Source: Nocardia asteroides (GTDB lineage Bacteria > Actinomycetota > Actinomycetes > Mycobacteriales > Mycobacteriaceae). From it: DNA of 64,000 nt. The notes beneath the pieces are model-generated. The model saw only the letters and a list, made by a program, of their open reading frames with translations. It made no database searches and was not told where the DNA came from. The stretch covers positions 6,572,001 through 6,636,000 of the forward strand of contig CP082844.1 in NCBI GenBank assembly GCA_019930625.1, in the 5' to 3' direction. The number at the start of each line of letters is the position of its first letter. Position 1 is the first letter of the stretch. Shown in pieces: positions 23,937 through 33,072 of the stretch. A program made the position numbers and the translations under genes.

Positions 23937-25538
23937 TCAGCGTTCCCGTTCGGACCAGAACGCACAGTGGTGCCTGATGGCGAAGTCCTCGATTACGACG
24001 CTGCCGGTTGCCCGCATGAGCAGCGTCGGCCCGTCGGAACTCTGCCCTGCCGACTCCGGCCACGCCGGCCATTGGGACGCGCCTGGACCGTTCGGGTCAC
24101 CGGTATGGGCGAAAGTGGTCCACCATCGTTGCATTTGCGCCGCGAACGCGGCGGACGCCCCGGTCCATGGGATGGGCACTCCCATGAGACCGGTGAACAG
24201 ATACGGAAGTTCGGCGGCGTGGAAGGCGCCGGGCAGGACCGGATCGGCGTCGCCGAACGGCGCCTGATCGAATTCGTACTGCCACAGGGGATGTCCCGTG
24301 TCGCGCGCGGTGCGGCTGGTGAACAGCGCGGGACAAGCGAGAAGACCGTCGGTGATCACCGCGGTCTGAGCGGCTGCCGGTGAGGGATACCGATCGAGGG
24401 GGTAGCGGGCGAGTACGCGATCGGCATAACCGCCGAATGATTGGCGGACGTAGCGCTCGTAGCTCGCCGCGTCCGGGACGTGGCCGCGGGCGTAATCGGA
24501 TTCCGCGACGAACAGCGCGCCTTCCGCGCTGTTGCTCCCCACGATGAGCGGTCTCTTGCGCTTGTCTCCTGCCAGGGCTTCGGCGAGTGTGCGGGTGACG
24601 ACGACGCCGTCGATGCTGGGCACCCAGACGGGGGTCGGCCCGTCGAATCGGACGGTCGGCGAATCCAGGAGCTTCGCGGCGGGAAGCGCGCGAAGGCAGC
24701 TCGAACGTGTCGCGGCGTCGCCGCATCCGATGCTCTCCGCGTAGCGCTGTGAGCGTGCGAAGGCATCGTCCCGATTGCCGGGGACCAGCGGTGACTGTGC
24801 GCACGAGCCGCTTTGGACGATCGCTTTGGCGAACAGATCGTCGGAGCCGGGTGCGGCGAAATGTGTGCAGACGCTTCCGCCACCTGCCGATTCACCGAAG
24901 ATCGTGACAGTGCCCGGATCGCCGCCGAAGGCACGCGCGTTCTCGCGCACCCATCGCAGAGCGGCTTGCTGGTCCTGGATGCCGACCGTTCCGGTGGCCC
25001 CGCCGGACTCGGCGGCCAGTTCCGGGAGCGACATGAAGCCGAACGGGCCGAGGCGGTAGTTCGGGACTGCGACGATGACGTCGCCGTCGGCGACCATCCG
25101 CGTGGGGGCGTCATATTGACTGTTGGAGCCGGTGACGTAGCCGCCGCCGTGGAGAAACACCATGACCGGCAACAGTCGGCCGGGTGCCCGGTCCGGCGCG
25201 TACACATCGATGGTCAGGCAGTCCTCGCTGGTGGGGCCGGTCGGTGGTAGGCCGGGCAGGTAGCCGTTCTGCGGACATTGCGGACCGTGGTGGTGAGCAG
25301 GCCGCACGCCGGGCCACGGCGGTACCGGACGCGGGGGGCTGAACCGCGCTCCGCCACCGGTGGGGGCCGCGAAGGGAATACCCAGGTATTCGACGATGCC
25401 GTCGGCGGCGTGGCCGGAGATCTCGCCGCCGGTCACGATCACCACCAGCGGCATGGACGCCACCGCCGGAGTACTCGCCAACCCCAGACCGCCGGCGAGG
25501 ATCAGGGAGATCGCGGCTCGCACGCTCGAGCGAATCAT
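23937..25538 (-). CDS. Secreted type-B carboxylesterase
   Basis: A 533-residue carboxylesterase/lipase (alpha/beta hydrolase). A signal peptide spans about residues 1-28, ending ASTPAVA. Family signatures are EDCLTIDVYAP, the oxyanion HGGG (130-133), the nucleophile elbow GESAG with Ser217, a Glu in the GSNSAEG segment and the catalytic His in GAFHAAELPYLF. All triad residues appear present, so it should hydrolyse carboxyl esters outside the cell or at the envelope. It stands alone, leftward, with no adjacent regulator. Confidence 0.93.
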   Translation of the reverse strand: MIRSSVRAAISLILAGGLGLASTPAVASMPLVVIVTGGEISGHAADGIVEYLGIPFAAPTGGGARFSPPRPVPPWPGVRPAHHHGPQCPQNGYLPGLPPTGPTSEDCLTIDVYAPDRAPGRLLPVMVFLHGGGYVTGSNSQYDAPTRMVADGDVIVAVPNYRLGPFGFMSLPELAAESGGATGTVGIQDQQAALRWVRENARAFGGDPGTVTIFGESAGGGSVCTHFAAPGSDDLFAKAIVQSGSCAQSPLVPGNRDDAFARSQRYAESIGCGDAATRSSCLRALPAAKLLDSPTVRFDGPTPVWVPSIDGVVVTRTLAEALAGDKRKRPLIVGSNSAEGALFVAESDYARGHVPDAASYERYVRQSFGGYADRVLARYPLDRYPSPAAAQTAVITDGLLACPALFTSRTARDTGHPLWQYEFDQAPFGDADPVLPGAFHAAELPYLFTGLMGVPIPWTGASAAFAAQMQRWWTTFAHTGDPNGPGASQWPAWPESAGQSSDGPTLLMRATGSVVIEDFAIRHHCAFWSERER

Positions 25539-25994
25539 GGCTGGCCAATACCTCCGATGCGGTCGCTACGGTCGGCGGCGAGGTTTCGTCCTCGTCCGCG
25601 GTAGCCGGCACGATCGGATCGGTCTCGCGGTGGTTTCCGATGCGGTGCCGCAAAGCCCACTCGAAACGAGCCGAATCGCCGCTCGAACCCTCACCCGGCG
25701 GATCACACGCCTGTGGCGCCGTAAAACATTCCGGCCGTACACGTCGACGAGGTCCGTACCCGCCCGGCGCCTGCGGCAGCGAACTCGTGCCCGGCCCTCA
25801 TCGCCCGCCCGGACTCCAGACCCGCGAAGCCGCCGCTATGGGCTCGAGCTGGAGTAATGGCATCTCGGACCGATGCTACAGCGGTCCGGGGCACGTGGAG
25901 GTGCACGACGCAGCGGGCGACGAGCCGATGACGTCGCCGTCATCGACACGGCCACCCCGGCCGCGCATCCGTCTCGGACGCGCTGTCGGCGGTC
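25539..25994. other. Gap between carboxylesterase and polyketide synthase genes
   Basis: About 450 bp holding the promoter of the leftward carboxylesterase at its left side and a hairpin at its right end. No open frame here has a ribosome binding site or recognisable domain. Confidence 0.4.
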
Positions 25995-26020
25995 GCTGAC
26001 CGGCCGGCTCGCCGGTCAGC
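25995..26020 (-). terminator. Hairpin terminator of the polyketide synthase operon
   Basis: Perfect 10-bp arms GCTGACCGGC and GCCGGTCAGC around a six-base loop, overlapping the stop codon of the leftward synthase gene. It probably ends the ligase-ACP-synthase transcript. Confidence 0.75.
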
Positions 26021-29000
26021 TCTCCGCGAGCAGGGCGAGTTCCTCGGCGAGAACCTTGACGGTCTCGCGAATCTGGTCCTCGGTGTGGCAGGCGGTGACG
26101 AAGAACCGCAGCCGTGCGAGGTCTTCCGGCACCGCCGGATACAGGATCGGGTTGACGTTGATGCCGCGGCGCAACAGCGCGTTCGACAGTCGCAACGTCT
26201 TCATCGAGTCGCCCACGATGCACGGGATGATCGGCGTGTCGTGGCTGTCGCCGGCGTCGACCCCCACCTCCCGGGCCAATCGCAGGAACAGTCGAGAATT
26301 GCCGCGCAGACGTTCCAGGATGGCGCCTTCGGACCGCAACTGACGGATCGCCGCGGCCGAGGCGGCTGCGTTCATCGGCGTCATGCCGACGCTGTAGACG
26401 AATCCTGGCGTCGTGTACTTCAGGAATCGGATCAGTTCCGCGCTGCCCGCGACGTACCCGCCACAACCGGCGAGCGCCTTCGATGTCGTCCCGGACCACA
26501 ATTCGACGTCGTCGCGATCGACGCCGAAATATTCGCCGATTCCACCGCCGCCCGCGCCGAGCACGCCGACGCTGTGCGCCTCGTCGATCATCAACAGCGC
26601 CTTGTGCTTCTTCTTGACGGCGATGATCGCGGGCAGATCGGGGATGTCGCCGTCCTGGCTGTAGACGCCTTCGATCAGGATCAGCACCCGCCGGTACTGA
26701 TGGCGGATCTCGGTGAGCAGTTCGTCGAGGGCGGCGTGATCGTTGTGCGGGAACGGGCGGCGGGTCGCGCCCGACAGCTTGCAGCCTTGCATGATGCTGT
26801 CGTGCGCGAGGCTGTCGTGGATGACGAGGTCCTCCGGTCCTACCAGATGCCCGATGATCGTGACGTTCGTGGAGTGGCCGCCGACCAGTGCGATGGCGTC
26901 CTCGGTGCCGAGCAGGGCCGCGAGTTCGGCCTCGAGTTCGCGGTGCACCGGCTTCTCGCCGGAGAGGATCCGGCTGGCCGAGCACGAGCTGCCATAGCGG
27001 GCCACCGCGTCCTGCACGGCGGCGACGACCGCCGGATGGCCGGACAATCCGAGGTAGTTGTAGCTGGAGAAGTTGATCACCGAGGCGCCGTCGATGACCG
27101 AGGTGTCCTTGGTGACACCGTCGTTGACCAGGAAGTAGGGATTGGACAGGCCGAGCGATTCGGCGCCGGCGAGCCGGTCCGCGATCGACTTCACCTCCGC
27201 GAAATCCGAGATCCGGTACTCCGGCTCGGCGACCTCACACGACGGTTCGGGCATCCCGCCGGCCGCAGGGCCGGCTGCCTGCTGCGGGACGGGCGCACCC
27301 ACTCGACCGGTCAGGTAGGAGGTGACGTCGCCGAGCGTCGCCGTGGGCGTGAATCTGCTCGGGTCGACGGTCAGGCGGGGTAGCTTGCGAACGAGCGCGG
27401 CGATCAGGTCGGTCAGCATGAGCGAGTCGAAGCCCAGGTCGTCACCGAGCGTCTGGGCATCGCGGAGCCGGTCGGCCGGGAATCCGCTCACCCTGGAGAA
27501 CTCCGCGCGCACGACGCTCGCGACGGCTGCGGGGGGCATCGGCGGGTCCGCGGTGGCCGTGCCCACCGCGGTCGTCGGGGTCACGATGTCGTGCGGTGTG
27601 ACCGTCTCGGTCGCGACCGGCGCCGCCCCTCTGGGCTGTGGAACGTGCCCGGCGGACGGAGCGCCGACCAGACTCGCCAGGACGGCGTTCTGTTCGCGGA
27701 AGAGTGCGATCAACTGGTCCATGGAGGTTTCCTCGGATTGAGCGGAAGGCGTTGCGGTATTGCGTGATTCGACCCAGAACCGTTGGTCGGTGGAGAACTC
27801 GTATCCGGGCAGCCTGCGGCGGACGCGCTGCGCCGGCTCGTAGAGCCGGTCCCAGTCGGGGTCGAGTCCGTCGCGGTACAGAGCGGCGACGGTCTCGGCG
27901 AATGCGCCGCCTGTCGCACCTGGTCCCGGGCTGGGCGTCAGGCAGCGCGCCGCCAGATCCGGGCGGGTCCGGCCGACCATCGTGGCCAGGACACGACGCG
28001 GCCCGATCTCGACGACGTGGCTGGGCTCGGTGCCGAGAGCGGCTTCGATGGCCTCGCCGAAGCGGACGGTGGCGCGGACGTGCTCGACCCAATACGCGGC
28101 GTCCATCGATTCGCTGGCGTCGAGCAGGCGACCGTGGACGGTCGAGTAGAGCGGAAGTGCGGGTGTGCGATAACCGCATTCGCGGGCGACTGCCTCGAAC
28201 TGCTCCAGCATGGGTTCCATCAGCGGGCTGTGGAAGGCGTGGGAGACGTTGAGGACCGTGGTCTCCACCCCGCGAGCCGTGAGCGCGTCCCGCCCCCGGG
28301 TGATCGCCGATGCCGCACCGGAAAGCACGATCTCCCGCGGTCCGTTGACGGCGGCGAGCGCCATCTCCGGTTGGTCGGCGAGCAATTCGGCGACCTCGGC
28401 CGCGTCCGCCCGCACGGCGAGCATCGCCCCGCCCTCCGGCAACCGTCGCATCAGCTCCCCTCGTGCGACGACGAGGCGGCACGCGTCGTCCAGGTCGAAC
28501 ACTCCCGCCACCGCCGCGGCCGCGAACTCGCCGATGCTGTGCCCGATGACCCACGCGGGCCGGACGCCGACGTCGGCCAGTGCCTTGGCCAGGGCGTACT
28601 CCATCGCGAAGATCGCCGGTTGCGCGAGATCGGTGCGGTCGATCTCGGTGTGCTCGTCGAGCGTCAGCTCACGTACCGAGTGACCGAGATGAACCGTCAT
28701 GACCTGGTCCACCATCGCCAGAGCGTCCCGGAACAACGGGACTTCCGCGTCGAGCGCGCGCGCCATGCCTGTGAATTGCGAACCCTGGCCGGTGAACATC
28801 CAGCCGACGCCGACCGGTCCCACGACCCCGGTGTCCGCGCCGGCGCGCAGCCGCGCGACGGCGGCGTCACGGTCGGCGGCCACGACGGCGAGCCGGGCGC
28901 GGCCGGAGGACTTGACCTGGTTGCTCGTCCAGCACAGTTGCGCGAATTCCTCCGGCGGGGTGGAACCCAGCGCGTCGGCCAGGCGACGGGCGTTGCGCCG

Positions 29001-30332
29001 CAACCCTTCCTCGTCGTTCGCCGACAGCGTGAGCACGCCGCCCCCGGAGGACGTGGGGGTCTCGGCGGCAGGAGCGCTGCCCAGCACAACATGGGCATTC
29101 GTGCCGCCGATGCCGAAGCTGCTGACTCCCCCGTATCCGGGTCCCTCCAGCGGCATCGGTTCGGTGAGCAGACGCAAACCCTGCTCGGCCATCCGCAGCC
29201 GCGGATTCTCCTGATCGGCGAACCTCGACGGCGGGACGATACCGTGCCGCAAGCTGAGAGCGACTTTGAGCAGGCCCGCGACGCCCGCCGCGCCTTCGGT
29301 GTGACCGAGATTGCCCTTGATCGATCCGACGCCGCAAAGCCGCCGCCGGTTGCGTGCGTGCAGCTGTCCCAGTGCTTTGACCTCGATCATGTCGCCGAGC
29401 ACCGTTCCGGTGCCGTGTGCCTCGAGGAAGTCCACCTCCTCGGGCCGTACCCCGGCGCGCTCGCACGCCTCGCCGATCACCTGCTGCTGCGCCCAGCGGT
29501 TCGGCGCCGTGATGCCGTTGCTGCGCCCATCGGAATTGACCGCGCTGCCCTTGATCACCGCGTAGATCGGCAGACCCGCGGCCTGCGCGTCGGCGAGGCG
29601 CCGCAGCACGAGCACCGCGACGCCCTCGCCGCGCACGATTCCATCGGCGTTGCCGCTGAACGGCTTGCACCGCGCGTCCGGCGCGGAGAGACCGGCCTGG
29701 GTGTAGAACACCCCGACGGCGGGCGTGAGCACCAAGTTGACACCACCGGCGACCGCTTGATCGCATTCGCCGGAAGCCAGTGCGCCGCAGGCGAGGTGGA
29801 TCGCGACCAGCGACGACGAGCACGCCGTGTCGACCGCGACACTCGGCCCTTTCAGGTCGAACTGGTAGGACAGCCGGTTGGCGGTCATGAAATATCCGTT
29901 GCCGGAACCGTGCTGCGGGGTGATCGCGGCATAGTCGCTCATCTGCAGGTTGGCCCATTCGTTGGCCATCACCCCGACGAAGACCCCGGTACGGGAACCG
30001 GCCTCGGCGCGCGGATCGAGCGTGGCGTCTTCGAAGGCCCGCCAGGTGGCGTGCAGCAGCAACCGCTGCTGCGGATCCATCGCCTCGGCTTCGCGCGGGG
30101 TGATGCCGAAGAATTCGGCGTCGAACGCGTCCGCGTCGTCGAGGAAGCCGCCGCTGCGGGTGTTGATGGTGCCGGGGGCACCGGCCGGATCGTGGTACTC
30201 GGCGGCATTCCAGCGGCTCGCCGGAACCTCGGAGATCACGTCACGTCCGTCGATCAGCAGCCGCCACAGCGCGGCCGGATCGGGTGCTTGCGGGAATCGG
30301 CAGTCGAGGCCGACGATGGCGATGTCGGTCAT
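26016..30332 (-). CDS. Type I PKS fused to alpha-oxoamine synthase (KS-AT-ACP-AOS), RedL-like
   Basis: A 1438-residue megasynthase. KS (about 1-420): Cys171 in TACSSS, His306 in EAHGTGT, His344 in NLGHTEG. AT (about 510-800): GHSIG with Ser599 and the HAFH motif (699-702... in NVSHAFHSPLM) of malonyl-specific domains. ACP (about 935-1010): LGFDSL with Ser970. C-terminal PLP-dependent oxoamine synthase (about 1040-1438): DEAHS (1250-1254) and Lys1285 in TTSKALAGCGGY. No KR, DH or ER. Expected reaction: one malonyl extension of an ACP-bound fatty acyl chain, then decarboxylative condensation with an amino acid, releasing an aminoketone. The ATG overlaps the preceding ACP stop (ATGA). The domain order equals the C-terminal part of RedL. 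Confidence 0.94.
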   Translation of the reverse strand: MTDIAIVGLDCRFPQAPDPAALWRLLIDGRDVISEVPASRWNAAEYHDPAGAPGTINTRSGGFLDDADAFDAEFFGITPREAEAMDPQQRLLLHATWRAFEDATLDPRAEAGSRTGVFVGVMANEWANLQMSDYAAITPQHGSGNGYFMTANRLSYQFDLKGPSVAVDTACSSSLVAIHLACGALASGECDQAVAGGVNLVLTPAVGVFYTQAGLSAPDARCKPFSGNADGIVRGEGVAVLVLRRLADAQAAGLPIYAVIKGSAVNSDGRSNGITAPNRWAQQQVIGEACERAGVRPEEVDFLEAHGTGTVLGDMIEVKALGQLHARNRRRLCGVGSIKGNLGHTEGAAGVAGLLKVALSLRHGIVPPSRFADQENPRLRMAEQGLRLLTEPMPLEGPGYGGVSSFGIGGTNAHVVLGSAPAAETPTSSGGGVLTLSANDEEGLRRNARRLADALGSTPPEEFAQLCWTSNQVKSSGRARLAVVAADRDAAVARLRAGADTGVVGPVGVGWMFTGQGSQFTGMARALDAEVPLFRDALAMVDQVMTVHLGHSVRELTLDEHTEIDRTDLAQPAIFAMEYALAKALADVGVRPAWVIGHSIGEFAAAAVAGVFDLDDACRLVVARGELMRRLPEGGAMLAVRADAAEVAELLADQPEMALAAVNGPREIVLSGAASAITRGRDALTARGVETTVLNVSHAFHSPLMEPMLEQFEAVARECGYRTPALPLYSTVHGRLLDASESMDAAYWVEHVRATVRFGEAIEAALGTEPSHVVEIGPRRVLATMVGRTRPDLAARCLTPSPGPGATGGAFAETVAALYRDGLDPDWDRLYEPAQRVRRRLPGYEFSTDQRFWVESRNTATPSAQSEETSMDQLIALFREQNAVLASLVGAPSAGHVPQPRGAAPVATETVTPHDIVTPTTAVGTATADPPMPPAAVASVVRAEFSRVSGFPADRLRDAQTLGDDLGFDSLMLTDLIAALVRKLPRLTVDPSRFTPTATLGDVTSYLTGRVGAPVPQQAAGPAAGGMPEPSCEVAEPEYRISDFAEVKSIADRLAGAESLGLSNPYFLVNDGVTKDTSVIDGASVINFSSYNYLGLSGHPAVVAAVQDAVARYGSSCSASRILSGEKPVHRELEAELAALLGTEDAIALVGGHSTNVTIIGHLVGPEDLVIHDSLAHDSIMQGCKLSGATRRPFPHNDHAALDELLTEIRHQYRRVLILIEGVYSQDGDIPDLPAIIAVKKKHKALLMIDEAHSVGVLGAGGGGIGEYFGVDRDDVELWSGTTSKALAGCGGYVAGSAELIRFLKYTTPGFVYSVGMTPMNAAASAAAIRQLRSEGAILERLRGNSRLFLRLAREVGVDAGDSHDTPIIPCIVGDSMKTLRLSNALLRRGINVNPILYPAVPEDLARLRFFVTACHTEDQIRETVKVLAEELALLAES

Positions 30333-30598
30333 GCGGCAAGGGCGAATTCGGTGGCGATGTAAGCGGCGATGTCGGCGATGGTGGGGTACTCGAAGACCAG
30401 GACCGGGTCGACCTCGAGTGACCATCGGTCCTCGATCTCGCCGCACAGGTTCACGGCCGAGACGGAGTCCAAGCCCAGTTCGGCGAGCGGGACGACCGGA
30501 TCGACGTCGCGGGCCGCGCGTTCGGTGTAGTCCGCCACGCGCTCCACGAGCCAATCCTCGATCGTCGTCGTCGGGCGAACGGCTGTGGTGCTGAACAT
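30329..30598 (-). CDS. Acyl carrier protein
   Basis: An 89-residue ACP. The phosphopantetheine site is LGLDSVSAV with Ser45, within the usual four-helix pattern. The ATG is preceded by AGGAG seven bases upstream; a longer frame starting with TTG overlaps the ligase stop but has no such site. It lies between the acyl-AMP ligase and the synthase and overlaps the latter by four bases. It probably receives the activated fatty acid from the ligase and presents it to the KS, replacing the internal first carrier domain of RedL. Confidence 0.92.
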   Translation of the reverse strand: MFSTTAVRPTTTIEDWLVERVADYTERAARDVDPVVPLAELGLDSVSAVNLCGEIEDRWSLEVDPVLVFEYPTIADIAAYIATEFALAA

Positions 30599-30627
30599 GT
30601 TTCGGCTCCTCGGCTGGTATGGGTGGA

Positions 30628-32292
30628 TCAAGCGGTCAGAGTTCGGGTCAGCGCCGGTTCGAGATCCTCGTGCAGGACACCCTCGACACGATGTGCGAGC
30701 AGCGAGTCCCGCATCGCGGCGCGCTGGACCTTCCCGCTGGTCGTGCGCTGAACGGCCCGGGGCTCGACGAGCACCACGTTCGGCGCCGATACGTCGAATC
30801 CGCGGGCGACGGCGATCTTGATCGCCGAGGTCAGCTCGGCCAGTGTCGTGGCGCCTTGCCGCGCCGTCTTGACGCCCTGCACCACGACGAGTCGTTCCCG
30901 GCCGCCCGTGTCGACGGAGACTGCGACACCGGCGGCGCCGAGCGCCGGATGCAACCCGCGCACGAGTTCTTCGATGTCCTGCGGGTACAGGTTGCGGCCG
31001 TTGACGATCAGCAGATCCTTGTGGCGCCCTGCGACGAACAGCTCGTCCTCGTGCAGCAGACCGAGATCTCCGGTGCGCAGGAATGGGCCCTCGGCATCGA
31101 GGTACGCACCGAATGTCTCGCGCGACTCGTCGGGGCGGTTCCAGTAACCCGCGGCGACGCTCGGGCCCGCGATCCAGATCTCTCCGACCGTGTCGTCCGG
31201 AACCTGCCGTCGCGTGTCCGGGTCGACGATGCGGATGTCCAGACCGGGGGCCGCTCGTCCGCAGCCGACGAGCCGGGCTTCGCGACCCACGTCGAGGTAG
31301 ACCGGCGCCGCGTCGATGGATCCGCCGCTGGCCAGCAACGTCACCTCGGCCAGCCCATAGGCGGGAAGCAACGCCGTGGGTCGCAGACCGGCGGGCGCGA
31401 ATCGCCGCGACACGGCCGCGATGGTTCGTTCACGGACCGGCTCGGCGCCGCTCAGGGCGATCTCGACGCTGCTCAGATCGAGTTCCGCCAACTGTTCGTC
31501 GGTCACCCTGCGGACGATCAGGTCATAGGCGAAGTTCGGTGCGGCGGTGAAGGTCGCGCGGTATTCGCCGATGGCGCGCAGCCAGCGCACCGGATGCTTC
31601 AGAAAACTCGTCGGCGCCATGAAAACCAGGTCCGCCCCGACGTACAGAGACCCGAGCAGCGTGCCGATCAGGCCCATGTCGTGGAAGTGCGGGATCCAGC
31701 TGACGCCGATCGAGGCATCGCTCAACCCGGCCGAGGCGATGGCGGCTTCGTTGTGCATCAGGTTGCCGTGCGTGACGACGACACCCTTGGGGTCGCCGGT
31801 CGACCCCGACGTGTACTGGAGGAAGGCGATCGTCTCGGGGCCGATGTCGGGCATGCGCCAGTGGTCGGGGTCGCCGAGCGGGCGGTCGGTGGCGACGACG
31901 GCCGCGCTGGTCGCGGTCTCGAGCAGCGGCTGGACGTCGCCGGTCGTGAGAACCAGCTCGGCGCCGGAATCCGCGACGATGCCCGCTACGCGGCGGGCGC
32001 TGCCCTCGTCGTGCGGCAGGGGCGCGGGGACCGCGATCACGCCCGCGTACAGGCAGCCGAGAAACGCGCGCAGGAACGCCAGCCCGTCGTGATAGAGCAG
32101 CACGACGGGCTGCGCCGATTCCGGGCGGTCGGTCAGCCAGACTGCGACAGCCCTGGCGTCGCGGTCGAGTTCGAGGTAGGTCGATACCTCCTCGCTCAAC
32201 TCCCGCCCGACCTCGTGCAGGTAGGTGAACGACCTGTTCACACCGTAGGTAGAAGTTTGCTGCCTTACGTGGTGAACGAAACTCGGCTGCAT
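30628..32292 (-). CDS. Fatty acyl-AMP ligase (FAAL-type)
   Basis: A 554-residue adenylating enzyme. Signatures are YTSGSTGDPKG (160-170), the FAAL-like SWIPHFHDMGLIG (198-210), a GLAEVTLLASGG segment, and the C-terminal RTGDLGLLHEDELFVAGRHKDLLIVNGRN split by more residues, ending near TSGKVQRAA. FAALs make acyl adenylates and hand them to an ACP instead of CoA. It is the first gene of the operon with the ACP 29 bp downstream, so it should load the starter fatty acid for the synthase. It corresponds to the N-terminal ligase domain of RedL. Chain length cannot be inferred. Confidence 0.9.
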   Translation of the reverse strand: MQPSFVHHVRQQTSTYGVNRSFTYLHEVGRELSEEVSTYLELDRDARAVAVWLTDRPESAQPVVLLYHDGLAFLRAFLGCLYAGVIAVPAPLPHDEGSARRVAGIVADSGAELVLTTGDVQPLLETATSAAVVATDRPLGDPDHWRMPDIGPETIAFLQYTSGSTGDPKGVVVTHGNLMHNEAAIASAGLSDASIGVSWIPHFHDMGLIGTLLGSLYVGADLVFMAPTSFLKHPVRWLRAIGEYRATFTAAPNFAYDLIVRRVTDEQLAELDLSSVEIALSGAEPVRERTIAAVSRRFAPAGLRPTALLPAYGLAEVTLLASGGSIDAAPVYLDVGREARLVGCGRAAPGLDIRIVDPDTRRQVPDDTVGEIWIAGPSVAAGYWNRPDESRETFGAYLDAEGPFLRTGDLGLLHEDELFVAGRHKDLLIVNGRNLYPQDIEELVRGLHPALGAAGVAVSVDTGGRERLVVVQGVKTARQGATTLAELTSAIKIAVARGFDVSAPNVVLVEPRAVQRTTSGKVQRAAMRDSLLAHRVEGVLHEDLEPALTRTLTA

Positions 32293-32505
32293 CTCGTAGT
32301 TCCTCGATAGCGATCGACATCAGGTTCAGCTACTACTGTCCGCCGTGTACATCCCCATAACCAGTGACCTCAGGGAGCATCCAGCAACCCCCGGGGGTGG
32401 ACGAATAGCCACCCTTGGGTTCGTGGTCGCGGCCCCAAGAGGCCGATAGCCGCGCATCTCTGTCATCACCCACCCCCGCAGCCTTCGACGCGGGCGGCGC
32501 CGTCC

Positions 32506-32560
32506 ACTAGTTGCTTAGGTCAAGCAACTACTATATATTTGCGTAGCGCAAGTAACTAGT
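32506..32560. promoter_or_regulatory. Overlapping MarR-type operators at the marR-MFS promoter
   Basis: Arms TAGTTGCTT and AAGCAACTA form a perfect 9-bp inverted repeat (32508-32530). A second one, TTGCG/CGCAA, lies at 32539-32551, and the outer flanks ACTAGTTGCTT and AAGTAACTAGT mirror each other with one mismatch. A TATATAT stretch (32532-32538) between them looks like a -10 region. The site lies just upstream of the MarR gene, and the divergent ligase start is about 200 bp away, so the regulator may control both operons. Confidence 0.75.
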
Positions 32561-32574
32561 GGTCTGGAGTAGAC

Positions 32575-33072
32575 ATGGCAGTCTCGCCCGATACGGCCCA
32601 GAGCCTGATTCGAGAGCTCTACCTGATGGGCCGGGCCATCCGTATCGCGCTCGCACACCCGGAAGAAGGGCAATTGCTTCCGGGCGGCATCGGGGTACTG
32701 GGCGCCCTCGAATCCAAAGGCTCGAGTCGGCAAGGGGACCTCGCCGCGGACTTGTGCATCAGTCCCAGCGCATTGAGCAGGCACATCACCGAACTCGTCG
32801 GCGCCGACTACATCAGCAGGCACGCCGATCCCACCGACGGCCGGGCCACCCTGGTCCGGGTGACCGACGAGGGGCGCGATCTGCTGCACCGCGTGCGGGC
32901 ATCGCGGGCCCGGGGATTGCAGAACGTCCTGGCCGACTGGAGTGAAGACGACGCCGAGCAGGCCTGCCTCGCCGTCCAGAAGCTCCGCGGCGCACTGACC
33001 ACGCACGCCCACAGCACCCCCGTCGGCGCTCACCAGCCGGTTTCGAAAGAAAGTCAGGAAGTGGATGTCTAG
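32575..33072 (+). CDS. MarR-family transcriptional regulator
   Basis: A 165-residue MarR regulator. The winged helix-turn-helix includes GSSRQGDLAADLCISPSALS followed by RHITELVGADYISRHADPTDGR, the conserved wing with the Asp-x-Arg pattern. The ATG has GGAG upstream. It overlaps the MFS gene by eight bases, so both are one operon, and operator-like repeats precede it: the usual autoregulated efflux arrangement released by a small ligand. It faces the ligase-ACP-synthase operon. Confidence 0.93.
   Translation: MAVSPDTAQSLIRELYLMGRAIRIALAHPEEGQLLPGGIGVLGALESKGSSRQGDLAADLCISPSALSRHITELVGADYISRHADPTDGRATLVRVTDEGRDLLHRVRASRARGLQNVLADWSEDDAEQACLAVQKLRGALTTHAHSTPVGAHQPVSKESQEVDV

Noticed and set aside
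27783..30362. An 859-codon plus-strand frame opposite the polyketide synthase
   Set aside because: Shadow of the KS-AT coding sequence; no ribosome binding site and no domain.
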